Source: a virus
Virus record (IMG/VR): IMGVR_UViG_3300042292_000802
Coordinates: 1-25,706 of that record
Strand: one strand, 5' to 3'
Length of the DNA stretch: 25,706 bases
In this document: in pieces, positions 15,901 to 22,767 of the stretch
Layout: every line of letters starts with the position of its first letter
Numbering within the stretch: position 1 is the first letter of the stretch
The notes under the pieces: generated by a model
What the model saw: only the letters and a program-made list of their open reading frames with translations
Database searches by the model: none
Told to the model about the DNA's origin: nothing
Made by a program: the position numbers and the translations under genes

Positions 15901-17465
15901 ACTCTCCTGAAAATTTAGTGTGGATGTCATGGGATGACCACAAGATATTACACAGTGATAGGGGATTTTCGCGTGAGGACCAAATAAAAGGAACAATTGC
16001 TGCAAAAAAGCGCATAGAAGATATGAAGATCAATGACCCTACATTATATCAAGAATACCGTGATCAATGTAAAAGAATTTTTATGGATTGGCGAGATAAT
16101 GCCTCAGACGAGGTATTGTCCGAAATTTACAAAAGACAAGCAATATCTTTAACTAATTATGTAGCGTCACTGAGCGACGAGGAGAGAGAAATAAGAGCGG
16201 AAAATAGCAGAAAAGCGTTTGCTCAAGGGTCAAAAAATAGGTCTAAAAAATTAAAAACAGATGAAAATTATCGTTTATGGATAGGAGAAAGATTGAGTGA
16301 AGGATGGACTTACGAACGACGCAAAGAACGCAGTGAGTTCATGATAGAACGTAATGCCAGAGATTGGGAAGGCAACACCGAGCGACGTGAGGCGATGTCC
16401 GAATTACAGCGTGTTACGTATTCACATGAAATGTTGCGTAGAATTATTGATCTGGTTCATGGAAAAACCACTCATGAAATTACAGCTAATGATATTGTTA
16501 ACGAACTCAATAATGATATTGAATTATTGGATCAGTTATATGAATTGAATAAAAATAAAAAGGTTCGAAATTGGACTATCAATAGAGGATTTACTGCCAC
16601 TGGATTAGTTGCATTGGTTAAGCAATTCGGATATTCAGGTTGGAAAGATTTCCGTGTAAAGGAATCTATTCATAATCATCGTATTGCAAAAATTGAGTAT
16701 TTGGATGAAAAAATCCCAGTGGGTACCTTAACAATTGATGGAGATGAATTGTATCATGATTATCACACATTTGCTCTATCTTGTGGCGTATTTACGAAAA
16801 ATTCCTCATTAGGGCAGATCGATGACCTGAAGTACTTCAACAACAAGATGGCGAGAGGATTAAGAGTGCCCAGTTCATATCTACCAACTGGCCCCGACGA
16901 TTCAGATAGAGCTATGGAAGATGGTAGAGTCGGTACAGCATTGATTCAAGAATATAGGTTTAATCAATACTGTGAAAGACTACAAAATCTGATCATGCAA
17001 AAGTTGGATGATGAATTCAAGATGTTTATGAAATGGCGAGGATTCAATATTGATTCTGGCTTATTCAATATCAAATTCAACCCTCCGCAAAATTTTGCCA
17101 GTTATCGCCAAACAGAGCTTGATTCAACAAGAATTGCTGCTTTTGTTCAATTAGAACCATTGGCTTATATGAGTAAACGATTCCTATTAGAGCGGTATCT
17201 TGGCTTAACGAGAGAAGAAATGCTTCAGAATGAAAAAATGTGGAGAGAAGAAAAGGGCGAATCTCAGATGGAAACTGAGGGTAAAGAAATGAGAAGTGTT
17301 GGTGCTACTCCTGGTTCATTTGAGGCAGATTCAACATCGGCTGAACAGATGGAAATCGGTGATGCTGCTGGATTTGGCGGGGCAGAATCAATGGAAATGG
17401 CAGGGGGTGGAGAAACAACCGCAATGGCAGGAGCGCCTCCACCGGCACCTGGTCCGGTAGTTTAA
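12978..17465 (+). CDS. 20: Portal protein (gp20) interrupted by two inteins
   Basis: 1,495 codons. Removing residues 359-780 and 806-1275 leaves a 603-residue portal of the T4 gp20 family. The exteins read NDFAFRNYASRLPEVYSG, DLDSEVNACLDIISEF and YGDQFFIRDP early, INEDYFFP and GRGSSVETLPGG between the inteins, and DDLKYFNNKMARGLRVPSSY after the second. Twelve portal subunits form the ring at the capsid vertex for DNA entry and exit, and nucleate prohead assembly with gp22 and gp23. The C-terminus is Gly/Ala/Pro-rich, as is an internal GGAGGGAGGGAG loop at ~residue 236. Both insertions keep the frame and both are followed by Ser, as splicing needs. First gene of the head operon, late promoter upstream. 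Confidence 0.93.
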   Translation: MSWRKYFKVPGAGGQLSPISGKNQFGLPGYGRRTIDGYGPDSNGRDGDTPNDFAFRNYASRLPEVYSGQPNRIERYRNYEDMDLDSEVNACLDIISEFSTQLNEDNRTPFSIEYTDDPTDHEVEIIKKQLQQWTKLNKLDQRIFKLFRNTIKYGDQFFIRDPETFEMFWVEPSKVSRIIVNESEGKRPEQIIIRDINPNFQNMSVSQKTTQDYYVSRATGNAGQTNYTFPNGGAGGGAGGGAGNSRFAQAMNETCIDARHVVHLSLNEGLDYFWPFGQSILENIFKVYKQKELLEDAVLIYRVQRAPERRVFKIDVGNMPSHMAMQFVERVKNEMHQRRIPTVTGGGANMVDSSYNPLCLDLNTKIPLLDGRTLALSELIHEFESGKENWAYSCDPETGKIVPGVINWAGITRRNAETIKLTLDNGESLIVTPDHKIPVFGKGFVEAKDILPEDSLIAFNTRYEKISGKNSKTTDYQQVWDHESKSWVWTHRMVGEFFRKISKHQEFTYLEENIGAVKTVIHHKDHNRYNNDPRNLTYMNKQDHFLYHAAQKKEFWENMSEEYKATMNGKISKSLKNRWKYLSDEDRLIALYNIRKAQQIAVYQRKHDPEVRESYKINAGIAQQRAMKRDPKLREIRCANMEKRVKYSNQKLNLPFRVLQILVDIVRSGTKNKILAMKKCEENDELMNIVRESNQMMDVGVTQNKINVNQFGNKKMDRLLSENGYKNWKSFVKEINNFNHKVVKIEKVENRDVGTITIDGTERWHDYHTFAIEAGIFIKNSINEDYFFPHSSDGRGSSVETLPGGCFAMDTLVPLLDGRELSISEISDELATNKKLWAYSCEPRTGKIVPGLISWAGMTQKSAIVMRITLDNGEEIVCTPDHQWPQYDSDFKRAEQLQVGDSLIPLYRKMEQISTGIKRDYEQFFDNDDKTWKYTHRMVADRFKDSLCAYYVYNEDFSNGHYEIRHHVNYNRYDNSPENLVWMSWDDHKILHSDRGFSREDQIKGTIAAKKRIEDMKINDPTLYQEYRDQCKRIFMDWRDNASDEVLSEIYKRQAISLTNYVASLSDEEREIRAENSRKAFAQGSKNRSKKLKTDENYRLWIGERLSEGWTYERRKERSEFMIERNARDWEGNTERREAMSELQRVTYSHEMLRRIIDLVHGKTTHEITANDIVNELNNDIELLDQLYELNKNKKVRNWTINRGFTATGLVALVKQFGYSGWKDFRVKESIHNHRIAKIEYLDEKIPVGTLTIDGDELYHDYHTFALSCGVFTKNSSLGQIDDLKYFNNKMARGLRVPSSYLPTGPDDSDRAMEDGRVGTALIQEYRFNQYCERLQNLIMQKLDDEFKMFMKWRGFNIDSGLFNIKFNPPQNFASYRQTELDSTRIAAFVQLEPLAYMSKRFLLERYLGLTREEMLQNEKMWREEKGESQMETEGKEMRSVGATPGSFEADSTSAEQMEIGDAAGFGGAESMEMAGGGETTAMAGAPPPAPGPVV
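14052..15317 (+). mobile_element. Intein 1 in the portal, with HNH endonuclease
   Basis: 422 residues (359-780 of the precursor). Block A: CLDLNTKIPLLDGR with Cys1. Block B: VTPDHK (T-x-x-H) at ~431-435. Block F: DYHTFAIEAGIFIKN ending in Asn, followed by extein Ser781. The residue before the terminal Asn is Lys, not the usual His. An HNH homing domain, IHHKDHNRYNN-x-PRNL, is at ~520, with long helical stretches after it. The insertion point is in the conserved portal segment before INEDYFFP. Self-splicing is expected but the Lys-Asn end may slow Asn cyclisation. Confidence 0.9.
15393..16802 (+). mobile_element. Intein 2 in the portal, with HNH endonuclease
   Basis: 470 residues (806-1275). 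Block A: CFAMDTLVPLLDGR. Block B: CTPDHQ at ~878-882. Block F: DYHTFALSCGVFTKN, followed by extein Ser1276. HNH motif RHHVNYNRYDN-x-PENL at ~964. The N-terminal block is clearly related to intein 1: LLDGR-x-L, WAYSC, TGKIVPG, WAG, TLDNGE and TPDH occur at the same spacing. So one probably arose from the other, or both from one family. It also ends in Lys-Asn. Confidence 0.9.
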
Positions 17466-17476
17466 GGAGATTAAAA

Positions 17477-17707
17477 ATGTTACTAAATGAAATGTGGGAA
17501 TCAACTGATCAGGCGTATCAGGATATTAGCGATGATAATAGCCAGACTCGTCTTTCTAGTACTCGTCAAACAAGATTGACGCTAAGGCAAATATCTAAGT
17601 TGCGACAACTAAATGATATTCGGACAGCGGAGTATCATGAAAAAATAGAAAATGTTCAGAAGCAATATGGAGCAACTGAGCAACCGATGGCTGGCGGTGC
17701 TTTTTAA
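17477..17707 (+). CDS. Small head-operon protein, function unknown
   Basis: 76 residues, 11 bp after the portal stop, with TAAGGAG ahead of the ATG. The central part RQTRLTLRQISKLRQLNDIR is basic and helical, and the tail is Gly/Ala-rich like the end of the portal. Small proteins in this slot, between genes 20 and 67 of T4-like phages, are probably structural or core-associated, but I do not recognise a named family. A terminator follows, so portal plus this gene form one transcription unit with partial read-through into gene 67. Confidence 0.7.
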   Translation: MLLNEMWESTDQAYQDISDDNSQTRLSSTRQTRLTLRQISKLRQLNDIRTAEYHEKIENVQKQYGATEQPMAGGAF

Positions 17708-17732
17708 GCGATTAAAATCTTGAAAAACTATT

Positions 17733-17760
17733 AAAAAACTACGTTTTATCGTAGTTTTTT
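17733..17760 (+). terminator. Terminator after the portal unit
   Basis: AAAAACTACG/CGTAGTTTTT, 10 bp or more, with a 6-nt loop and a T run. Confidence 0.85.
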
Positions 17761-17771
17761 ATTATTGCGTG

Positions 17772-17777
17772 TAAATA
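17772..17777 (+). promoter_or_regulatory. Late promoter variant
   Basis: GTGTAAATACAAC, 32 bp before the core-protein ATG. It matches the xTAAATA core shared by the late boxes in this window and restarts transcription just after the terminator. Confidence 0.5.
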
Positions 17778-17808
17778 CAACAACGAGCTACATTTAGGAG
17801 AATAGCAA

Positions 17809-18894
17809 ATGAACAAGTATGAAAAATTAATTGAGTATGTGATCAATGATCAGCCCGCTAAAGCACAGGAGTTGTTCCATCAGATCGTGATCGAGGCATC
17901 TCGGACAATTTATGAAGATATGATGGACCTTGCGGAACAGGAAGAATGCGAATCTTTTGGTGGCGATGCTTCTGATTCATTTATGCAAGATGTTGAGACC
18001 GATGAGGAAAATCTTGGCGAAGAAGAAGATTTTTCTGATGAGGAAGAACTTGATTTTGATTCCGACTTTGGTGATGAAGAAATCTCTGTAGATTTTGATT
18101 CAGATTTCGACGATGAATACGATGACGAAATCAGCACCGATAGCATTGAAGATACCGTTGATGACTATAAGGTAGCTTCCGATAAGGTTGTTGATCTTGA
18201 AGATAAACTTGATGCACTAATGGCAGAATTTGAAGCCTTAATGTCTGATTCTGAATCCGAAATTGATTTTGACTCCGAAGATGATGATGATTTTGGTGAT
18301 GATGACTATGATAGTGATTATGAATCTGATTCTGAAGAAATGGATTTTGATGTTGATGGTGGTGATGAACTTGAAGTTGATGATACAGAAGAATTTATCT
18401 CTGAGCGTGAATCTACCAACAAGCGTGATAATCGTGCCGAAAAAGCTGGTCGTAAAGTAACCAAAGACATTGAATGGGACGAGCGCAAGAAAGATGGCAT
18501 TCGTGGCAAACGTCGTGGCAAAGAAGATAGCAAGGCAGAACGTGCCGGTCGTAAAGTAGCTAAGGACATTGAGTGGGACGAAAAGCATGATCGTTTTGAT
18601 GAAAACGTCAAGCTCCAAGCAGCACCAAAGCCTGTAACAACCGAGCCAGAAGGTACTAACAAAAAGAGTATCAATGCTAGCAATAGCGGTGCGGTTGGTG
18701 CAGTCACTAAGCCAGTAAAGATGGTTGGTGATACTGCTCATGGTCGCTCTAATCCGAAGGTAGGTAATCTACCGGATGCCGGTAAGTTCAAGAATGTTCC
18801 ATCTAAGGACAATTCTAAACTGAGCGCAGCACCTAAGCCTGTCACAAGTCAAGCCAGTGGTGTTAACTCAAGGACTCCGTTCCCTAAAGATTAA
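17809..18894 (+). CDS. 67: Acidic prohead core protein (gp67-like)
   Basis: 361 residues. The N-terminus EKLIEYVINDQPAKAQELF, followed by EASRTIYEDMM, matches the N-terminal helix of T4 gp67 (prohead core / internal peptide precursor). T4 gp67 is only 80 residues. Here a very acidic Asp/Glu/Ser region runs from ~48 to ~205. After it comes a basic half with two internal duplications: EKAGRKVTKDIEWDE with ERAGRKVAKDIEWDE, and AAPKPVT twice. In T4 the core protein is cut up by gp21 during maturation; the repeated blocks here may be cleavage-bounded units (inference). Good ribosome-binding site, TTAGGAG. Position between 20 and 21 agrees. Confidence 0.75.
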   Translation: MNKYEKLIEYVINDQPAKAQELFHQIVIEASRTIYEDMMDLAEQEECESFGGDASDSFMQDVETDEENLGEEEDFSDEEELDFDSDFGDEEISVDFDSDFDDEYDDEISTDSIEDTVDDYKVASDKVVDLEDKLDALMAEFEALMSDSESEIDFDSEDDDDFGDDDYDSDYESDSEEMDFDVDGGDELEVDDTEEFISERESTNKRDNRAEKAGRKVTKDIEWDERKKDGIRGKRRGKEDSKAERAGRKVAKDIEWDEKHDRFDENVKLQAAPKPVTTEPEGTNKKSINASNSGAVGAVTKPVKMVGDTAHGRSNPKVGNLPDAGKFKNVPSKDNSKLSAAPKPVTSQASGVNSRTPFPKD

Positions 18895-18916
18895 TAGTAC
18901 ATAAACGGCGAATAAT

Positions 18917-19564
18917 ATGAGGAGTAAGGAAGTAGTTTTGGAAGTACCACTTCCCCAAGATTGGGACAAAACTGCACTTACTCCTCAAAAATCGTATAAA
19001 AGTCGCATTGATTATATTGTTCAACGCGCACAAAAACTGGGAAAGGGTTCATCAAGAACAGCGTTTATCATTGATTATCAAGGTAGACAGACTGTATTGA
19101 AAGTCGCTCATAACGGCAAAGGTATGGCTCAAAATGCAGCAGAAGCTCAAATTTTAGATGATCCGTATATTGCTGACATTGTTATACCGTTGATTGATTA
19201 TGATGAAGATCATGCCGATCCAGTATGGATTCATACTGAAATGGCTAAGAAGGCAACCGAGAAAAAGCTGTGCGATATTATGAAATGTGGGAAACTGAGT
19301 TATTTGGTGGCACGAGCGGAATATCAATCGGAAAATAAAAGATTGTGGTCTTTAGGTGCAGCTAATCAGTATTACGAATCACTTGATGAACAAAGTCAAG
19401 AGATTTTTAATGAGTATACAGATAGTTTATCAGAATTATCTTCGTTTGGACTCAATCTTGGTGATTTTCAAAGAGCGGCAAATTGGGGGTTATATCGTGA
19501 ACAACCGGTCGTTATTGATCTTGGGTTCACCAATGAAGTAGCCTCTACGTATTATAAGCAATAG
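18917..19564 (+). CDS. Kinase-like-fold protein in the head operon
   Basis: 215 residues. LGKGSSRTAF (41-50) looks like a glycine-rich loop and VLKVA (Lys62) like the ATP-anchoring lysine. Glu76 in NAAEAQIL could be its partner. GDFQRAANW (182-190) resembles the catalytic loop, and VVIDLGF (198-204), with Asp201, the metal-binding DFG position. Asp183 to Asn189 is one residue longer than the canonical spacing, and most of the C-lobe is missing, so activity is uncertain. It lies between core protein and protease genes, where T4 has gene 68. Substrates might be capsid or core proteins (inference). Weak ribosome-binding site; start chosen as first ATG, 22 bp after the previous stop. Confidence 0.6.
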   Translation: MRSKEVVLEVPLPQDWDKTALTPQKSYKSRIDYIVQRAQKLGKGSSRTAFIIDYQGRQTVLKVAHNGKGMAQNAAEAQILDDPYIADIVIPLIDYDEDHADPVWIHTEMAKKATEKKLCDIMKCGKLSYLVARAEYQSENKRLWSLGAANQYYESLDEQSQEIFNEYTDSLSELSSFGLNLGDFQRAANWGLYREQPVVIDLGFTNEVASTYYKQ

Positions 19565-19583
19565 ATGACAAGGAAATAATGAA

Positions 19584-20222
19584 ATGACTAAGACACTCCT
19601 CCAAGAATATATCGCTCCAACGAGAAGCAATGCCGTGGTTGAATCAGTAGATTCACCTACTGGTAAAACTTGGACAATGAAGGGTATATTTATTGAGGGT
19701 GATGTAAAGAACGCTAATGAGCGAGTATATCCAAGAGATGAAATTCGTCGTGCCGTTGGTACGTTGATGGAACAAATCAAAAGAGATATTCCTGTGCTTG
19801 GCGAAATCGATCATCCTGATGATTTAAAAATCAATCTTGATAGGGTCAGTCACGTCATTACTGATATGTATATTGATGGGCCTAATGGCATTGGCACACT
19901 GAAAATTATACCAACTCCTATGGGTAATACTATCGGTGCTATGCTTGGGGCCGGTGTTAAATTGGGCGTGAGTAGTCGTGGTAGTGGTAACGTAGATGAC
20001 ATGAATGGCAGAGTCAGTGACTTTGAAATTGTGACAGTGGATATCGTAGCACAACCAAGCGCACCCAACGCTTATCCAAAAGCAATATATGAAGGACTAA
20101 TGAATCATCGTGGTGGTCAAAAACTACTGAATATGTACGGTGATCCGGCGAAGTCAGTCCAAGCACAAAAATTCGTAACAAACGAATTGATTAAATTTAT
20201 CAAAGACCTAAAAATCAATTGA
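19584..20222 (+). CDS. 21: Prohead maturation protease (gp21)
   Basis: 212 residues, the same length as T4 gp21. Catalytic His77 lies in GEIDHPDD and the nucleophile Ser130/131 in LGVSSRGSG; DIVAQPSAPNAYP supplies the conserved acidic/proline segment after it. This is the S77 (T4 prohead) peptidase pattern. The enzyme is built into the prohead core, digests the scaffold and core proteins to peptides and trims the capsid protein, typically after (Leu/Ile)-x-Glu. AAGGAA precedes the ATG. The scaffold and capsid genes follow directly, as in T4. Confidence 0.93.
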   Translation: MTKTLLQEYIAPTRSNAVVESVDSPTGKTWTMKGIFIEGDVKNANERVYPRDEIRRAVGTLMEQIKRDIPVLGEIDHPDDLKINLDRVSHVITDMYIDGPNGIGTLKIIPTPMGNTIGAMLGAGVKLGVSSRGSGNVDDMNGRVSDFEIVTVDIVAQPSAPNAYPKAIYEGLMNHRGGQKLLNMYGDPAKSVQAQKFVTNELIKFIKDLKIN

Positions 20223-20230
20223 TAACCGTA

Positions 20231-20311
20231 AGTGAGAATTTCTCACTAATTAAACAGATTTAGTATGTCATAGACGCATACTAAAATCACTAATTCAAAA
20301 TTTGAATTAGT
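20231..20311 (+). repeat. Three consecutive hairpins between genes 21 and 22
   Basis: AGTGAGA/TCTCACT (20231-20247), TTTAGTATG/CATACTAAA (20259-20285) and the near-perfect palindrome ACTAATTCAAA/TTTGAATTAGT (20289-20311). They fill nearly the whole 108-bp gap. None has a terminal T run, so they look more like RNA-processing or stability elements than terminators. Confidence 0.7.
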
Positions 20312-20330
20312 AAACAAAAAGGGGAATACT

Positions 20331-21425
20331 ATGGATAGCCTAAAACCGTTACTAAGCAGCTATTTGATTAACGAAGATGCTCAACAAGCCATCAATGAGG
20401 CATGGGAAAGCAAACTCGCAGAAGCAAAAGAAGCTGCCAAAGCAGAAATTCGTGAAGAAATGGCACAACGCTATGCTCATGATCAATCTGTTATGGTTGA
20501 AGCGATGGATAAAATGGTAACTGAAAGTCTTGTCAATGAAATCAAATTGATTAAAGAAGAAAGACAAGCCCTAGTTGAAGACCGTGTTAAATTCCAAGCC
20601 AAGATCAAAGAAGATGCCAAAAAATATAATAAATTCTTGGTATCTAAATTGGCAGAAGAAATCGGAGAACTGCGCAGAGACAGAACCTCACACCAAAATG
20701 GCCTGGCCAAACTTGAGAGTTTTGTTGTAAAAGCCTTATCTCGTGAAATCAATGAATTCGCACAAGATAAAAGATCAGTGGTTGAAACCAAAGTAAAATT
20801 GGTTCGCGAAGCACGTTCACAACTAGAAGGTCTAAAGAGAAAATTCGTTAAAGAAAGTTCTCAAAGACTGAGCCATTCAGTTAGCAAACATCTGAAAGCA
20901 GAAATCAATCAATTGCACGAAGACATCAAGGTGGCTCGTGAAAATAATTTTGGTCGTCGTATTTTTGAAGCCTATGCTGCCGAATTTGGAGCAACATACC
21001 TAAGCGAAAATACAGAGATTCGCAAGCTACATGATATCATTGTAGCCAAAGAATATCAACTAGACGAAGCCAAAAAAGTCAACCGAGAAGCACGTGTTCT
21101 CGTTGAAAACAAAGAACGTGAGTTACGTATGGTTAAAGAAACAAATCTACGAGAGCAAACTCTCCAAGAATTGTTAGCTCCTCTCAACAGAGAGAAGCGT
21201 GAAGTCATGAGTAACTTGCTTGAAAGCGTTCAAACCCCTCGGTTGAAAAACGCATTTGAAAAGTATCTACCAGCTGTACTTGAAGACCGTTCAAGAAAGT
21301 CCAATCGGACCCTCACTGAATCAGTCTCAGTAGCAACTGGCGATAAAACAGTCCGTGAACCCGTAATAGAAGAAGACACATCAGTAGATAATGTCGTAGA
21401 ACTAAAACGGTTAGCAGGACTGTAA
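20331..21425 (+). CDS. 22: Prohead scaffolding core protein (gp22)
   Basis: 364 residues, almost entirely charged helix with long Lys/Glu/Gln heptads (coiled coil), as in T4 gp22, the main internal scaffold. The N-terminus LKPLLSSYLINEDAQQAINE and the Asp/Glu-rich end fit the family. Several Leu/Ile-x-Glu triplets offer cut sites for gp21. Strong ribosome-binding site AAAAAGGGGA. It is preceded by three hairpins and followed 27 bp later by the capsid gene, matching the T4 order 21-22-23. Confidence 0.88.
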   Translation: MDSLKPLLSSYLINEDAQQAINEAWESKLAEAKEAAKAEIREEMAQRYAHDQSVMVEAMDKMVTESLVNEIKLIKEERQALVEDRVKFQAKIKEDAKKYNKFLVSKLAEEIGELRRDRTSHQNGLAKLESFVVKALSREINEFAQDKRSVVETKVKLVREARSQLEGLKRKFVKESSQRLSHSVSKHLKAEINQLHEDIKVARENNFGRRIFEAYAAEFGATYLSENTEIRKLHDIIVAKEYQLDEAKKVNREARVLVENKERELRMVKETNLREQTLQELLAPLNREKREVMSNLLESVQTPRLKNAFEKYLPAVLEDRSRKSNRTLTESVSVATGDKTVREPVIEEDTSVDNVVELKRLAGL

Positions 21426-21452
21426 AATCTAAGTTTAAAAAAGGAGACATAG

Positions 21453-22646
21453 ATGTCACAACTATTAGAAAGTCGCTGGTCTGAGACTAAAGAGGCACTC
21501 CTCGAAGGTCTAGCTGGCAATAAGCGTAATTCCATGAATGTAATTCTGGAAAACACCAAGAAGTATCTGAAAGAAAATGCTTCCCCTGGTTCCACCACGG
21601 CTGGCAACATTGCCACTCTAAACCGGGTTATCCTACCTGTCATTCGTCGTGTAATGCCAACCGTTATCGCTAACGAACTTGTTGGTGTTCAACCTATGAC
21701 TGGTCCAGTTGGTCAAATTCACACTCTACGTGTTCGTTATGCCCAATCTCTACAGGATAACTCTCTAGCTGCTACCTCCGTAACAGCCGGCCAAGAAGCA
21801 CTAAGCCCCTTCACCATCGCAACAGCATATTCTACTGTTCCAGAAGGTCAAGCCGTAGCTACCGGTTACACTGGCAACAATACTGCTAACATGGAAGGCA
21901 CCGGTGGTAAGCAGATTTCTGTTCAAATCTTGAAGCAAGCCGTTGAAGCCAAGACTCGTAAGCTCCAAGCACGTTGGACTTTTGAAGCAGCACAAGACGC
22001 ACAAGCTATGCATGGTATTGATGTTGAAGCAGAAATTATGGCTGCTCTAGCTCAAGAAATCACGGCTGAAATTGATCAGGAAATCCTCCTGTCACTGTCT
22101 AGCCTTGCTGCCACTGAATACACTTACAACCAAGCTACCGTATCTGGTACCGCTACCTTCGTTGGTGACGAACACGCTGCTCTAGCTGTTCTAATCAATC
22201 GTGTAGCCAACCTGATCGCTCAACGCACCCGTCGTGGTGCTGGTAACTGGGCCGTTGTATCCAGCGCCAGCTTGACTGTACTTCAGTCTGCTACTACTTC
22301 AGCGTTCGCTCGTACAACTGAAGGCACATTTGAAGCACCCACCAACACCAAGTTCGTCGGTACCCTAAATGGCGCAATGCGTGTATTCGTGAATAGCTAT
22401 GCTCCTGATACCCAACCAGTCCTTGTTGGCTATAAAGGTACATCTGAAGCAGACGCTCCAGCGTTCTACTGCCCATACATTCCGTTGATGTCAAGCGGTG
22501 TCGTACTGGACCCCTCAACTTTTGAGCCAGTAGTTTCGTTTATGACTCGCTACGGGTTTGTGGAGCTCACTAATACCGCGAGCAGTTTTGGTAACGCTGC
22601 CGACTACGTGGGGGAAATTGCAGTCCAGAACCTTTCTTTCTCCTAA
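21453..22646 (+). CDS. 23: Major capsid protein (gp23)
   Basis: 397 residues of the T4 gp23 (HK97-fold) family. Core landmarks: ATLNRVILPVIRRVMPTVIA, LVGVQPMTGPVGQIHTLRVR, then the VGEIAVQNLSF end. It is about 120 residues shorter than T4 gp23, so the surface insertion domain is probably reduced or absent. A likely gp21 cleavage site is YLKE/NASPG after Glu41, which would remove a charged N-terminal delta segment. Strong ribosome-binding site AAAAAAGGAG. Codon choice is visibly more C-rich than in its neighbours, typical of the most highly expressed phage gene. A strong terminator follows. Confidence 0.95.
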   Translation: MSQLLESRWSETKEALLEGLAGNKRNSMNVILENTKKYLKENASPGSTTAGNIATLNRVILPVIRRVMPTVIANELVGVQPMTGPVGQIHTLRVRYAQSLQDNSLAATSVTAGQEALSPFTIATAYSTVPEGQAVATGYTGNNTANMEGTGGKQISVQILKQAVEAKTRKLQARWTFEAAQDAQAMHGIDVEAEIMAALAQEITAEIDQEILLSLSSLAATEYTYNQATVSGTATFVGDEHAALAVLINRVANLIAQRTRRGAGNWAVVSSASLTVLQSATTSAFARTTEGTFEAPTNTKFVGTLNGAMRVFVNSYAPDTQPVLVGYKGTSEADAPAFYCPYIPLMSSGVVLDPSTFEPVVSFMTRYGFVELTNTASSFGNAADYVGEIAVQNLSFS

Positions 22647-22691
22647 TACAAGAAAGAAAGATACACGGAACAGCATTTCTGTTATGTATTT

Positions 22692-22715
22692 GGGGAGCCG
22701 GTGGCTCCCCTTTTT
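22692..22715 (+). terminator. Terminator of the head operon
   Basis: GGGGAGCC-GGT-GGCTCCCC followed by TTTTT, 45 bp after the capsid stop. Confidence 0.95.
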
Positions 22716-22767
22716 ATTGTGCCCACATCAATGAAAGTAGTGTTGTTGATTTATGATTATTGTAGCA

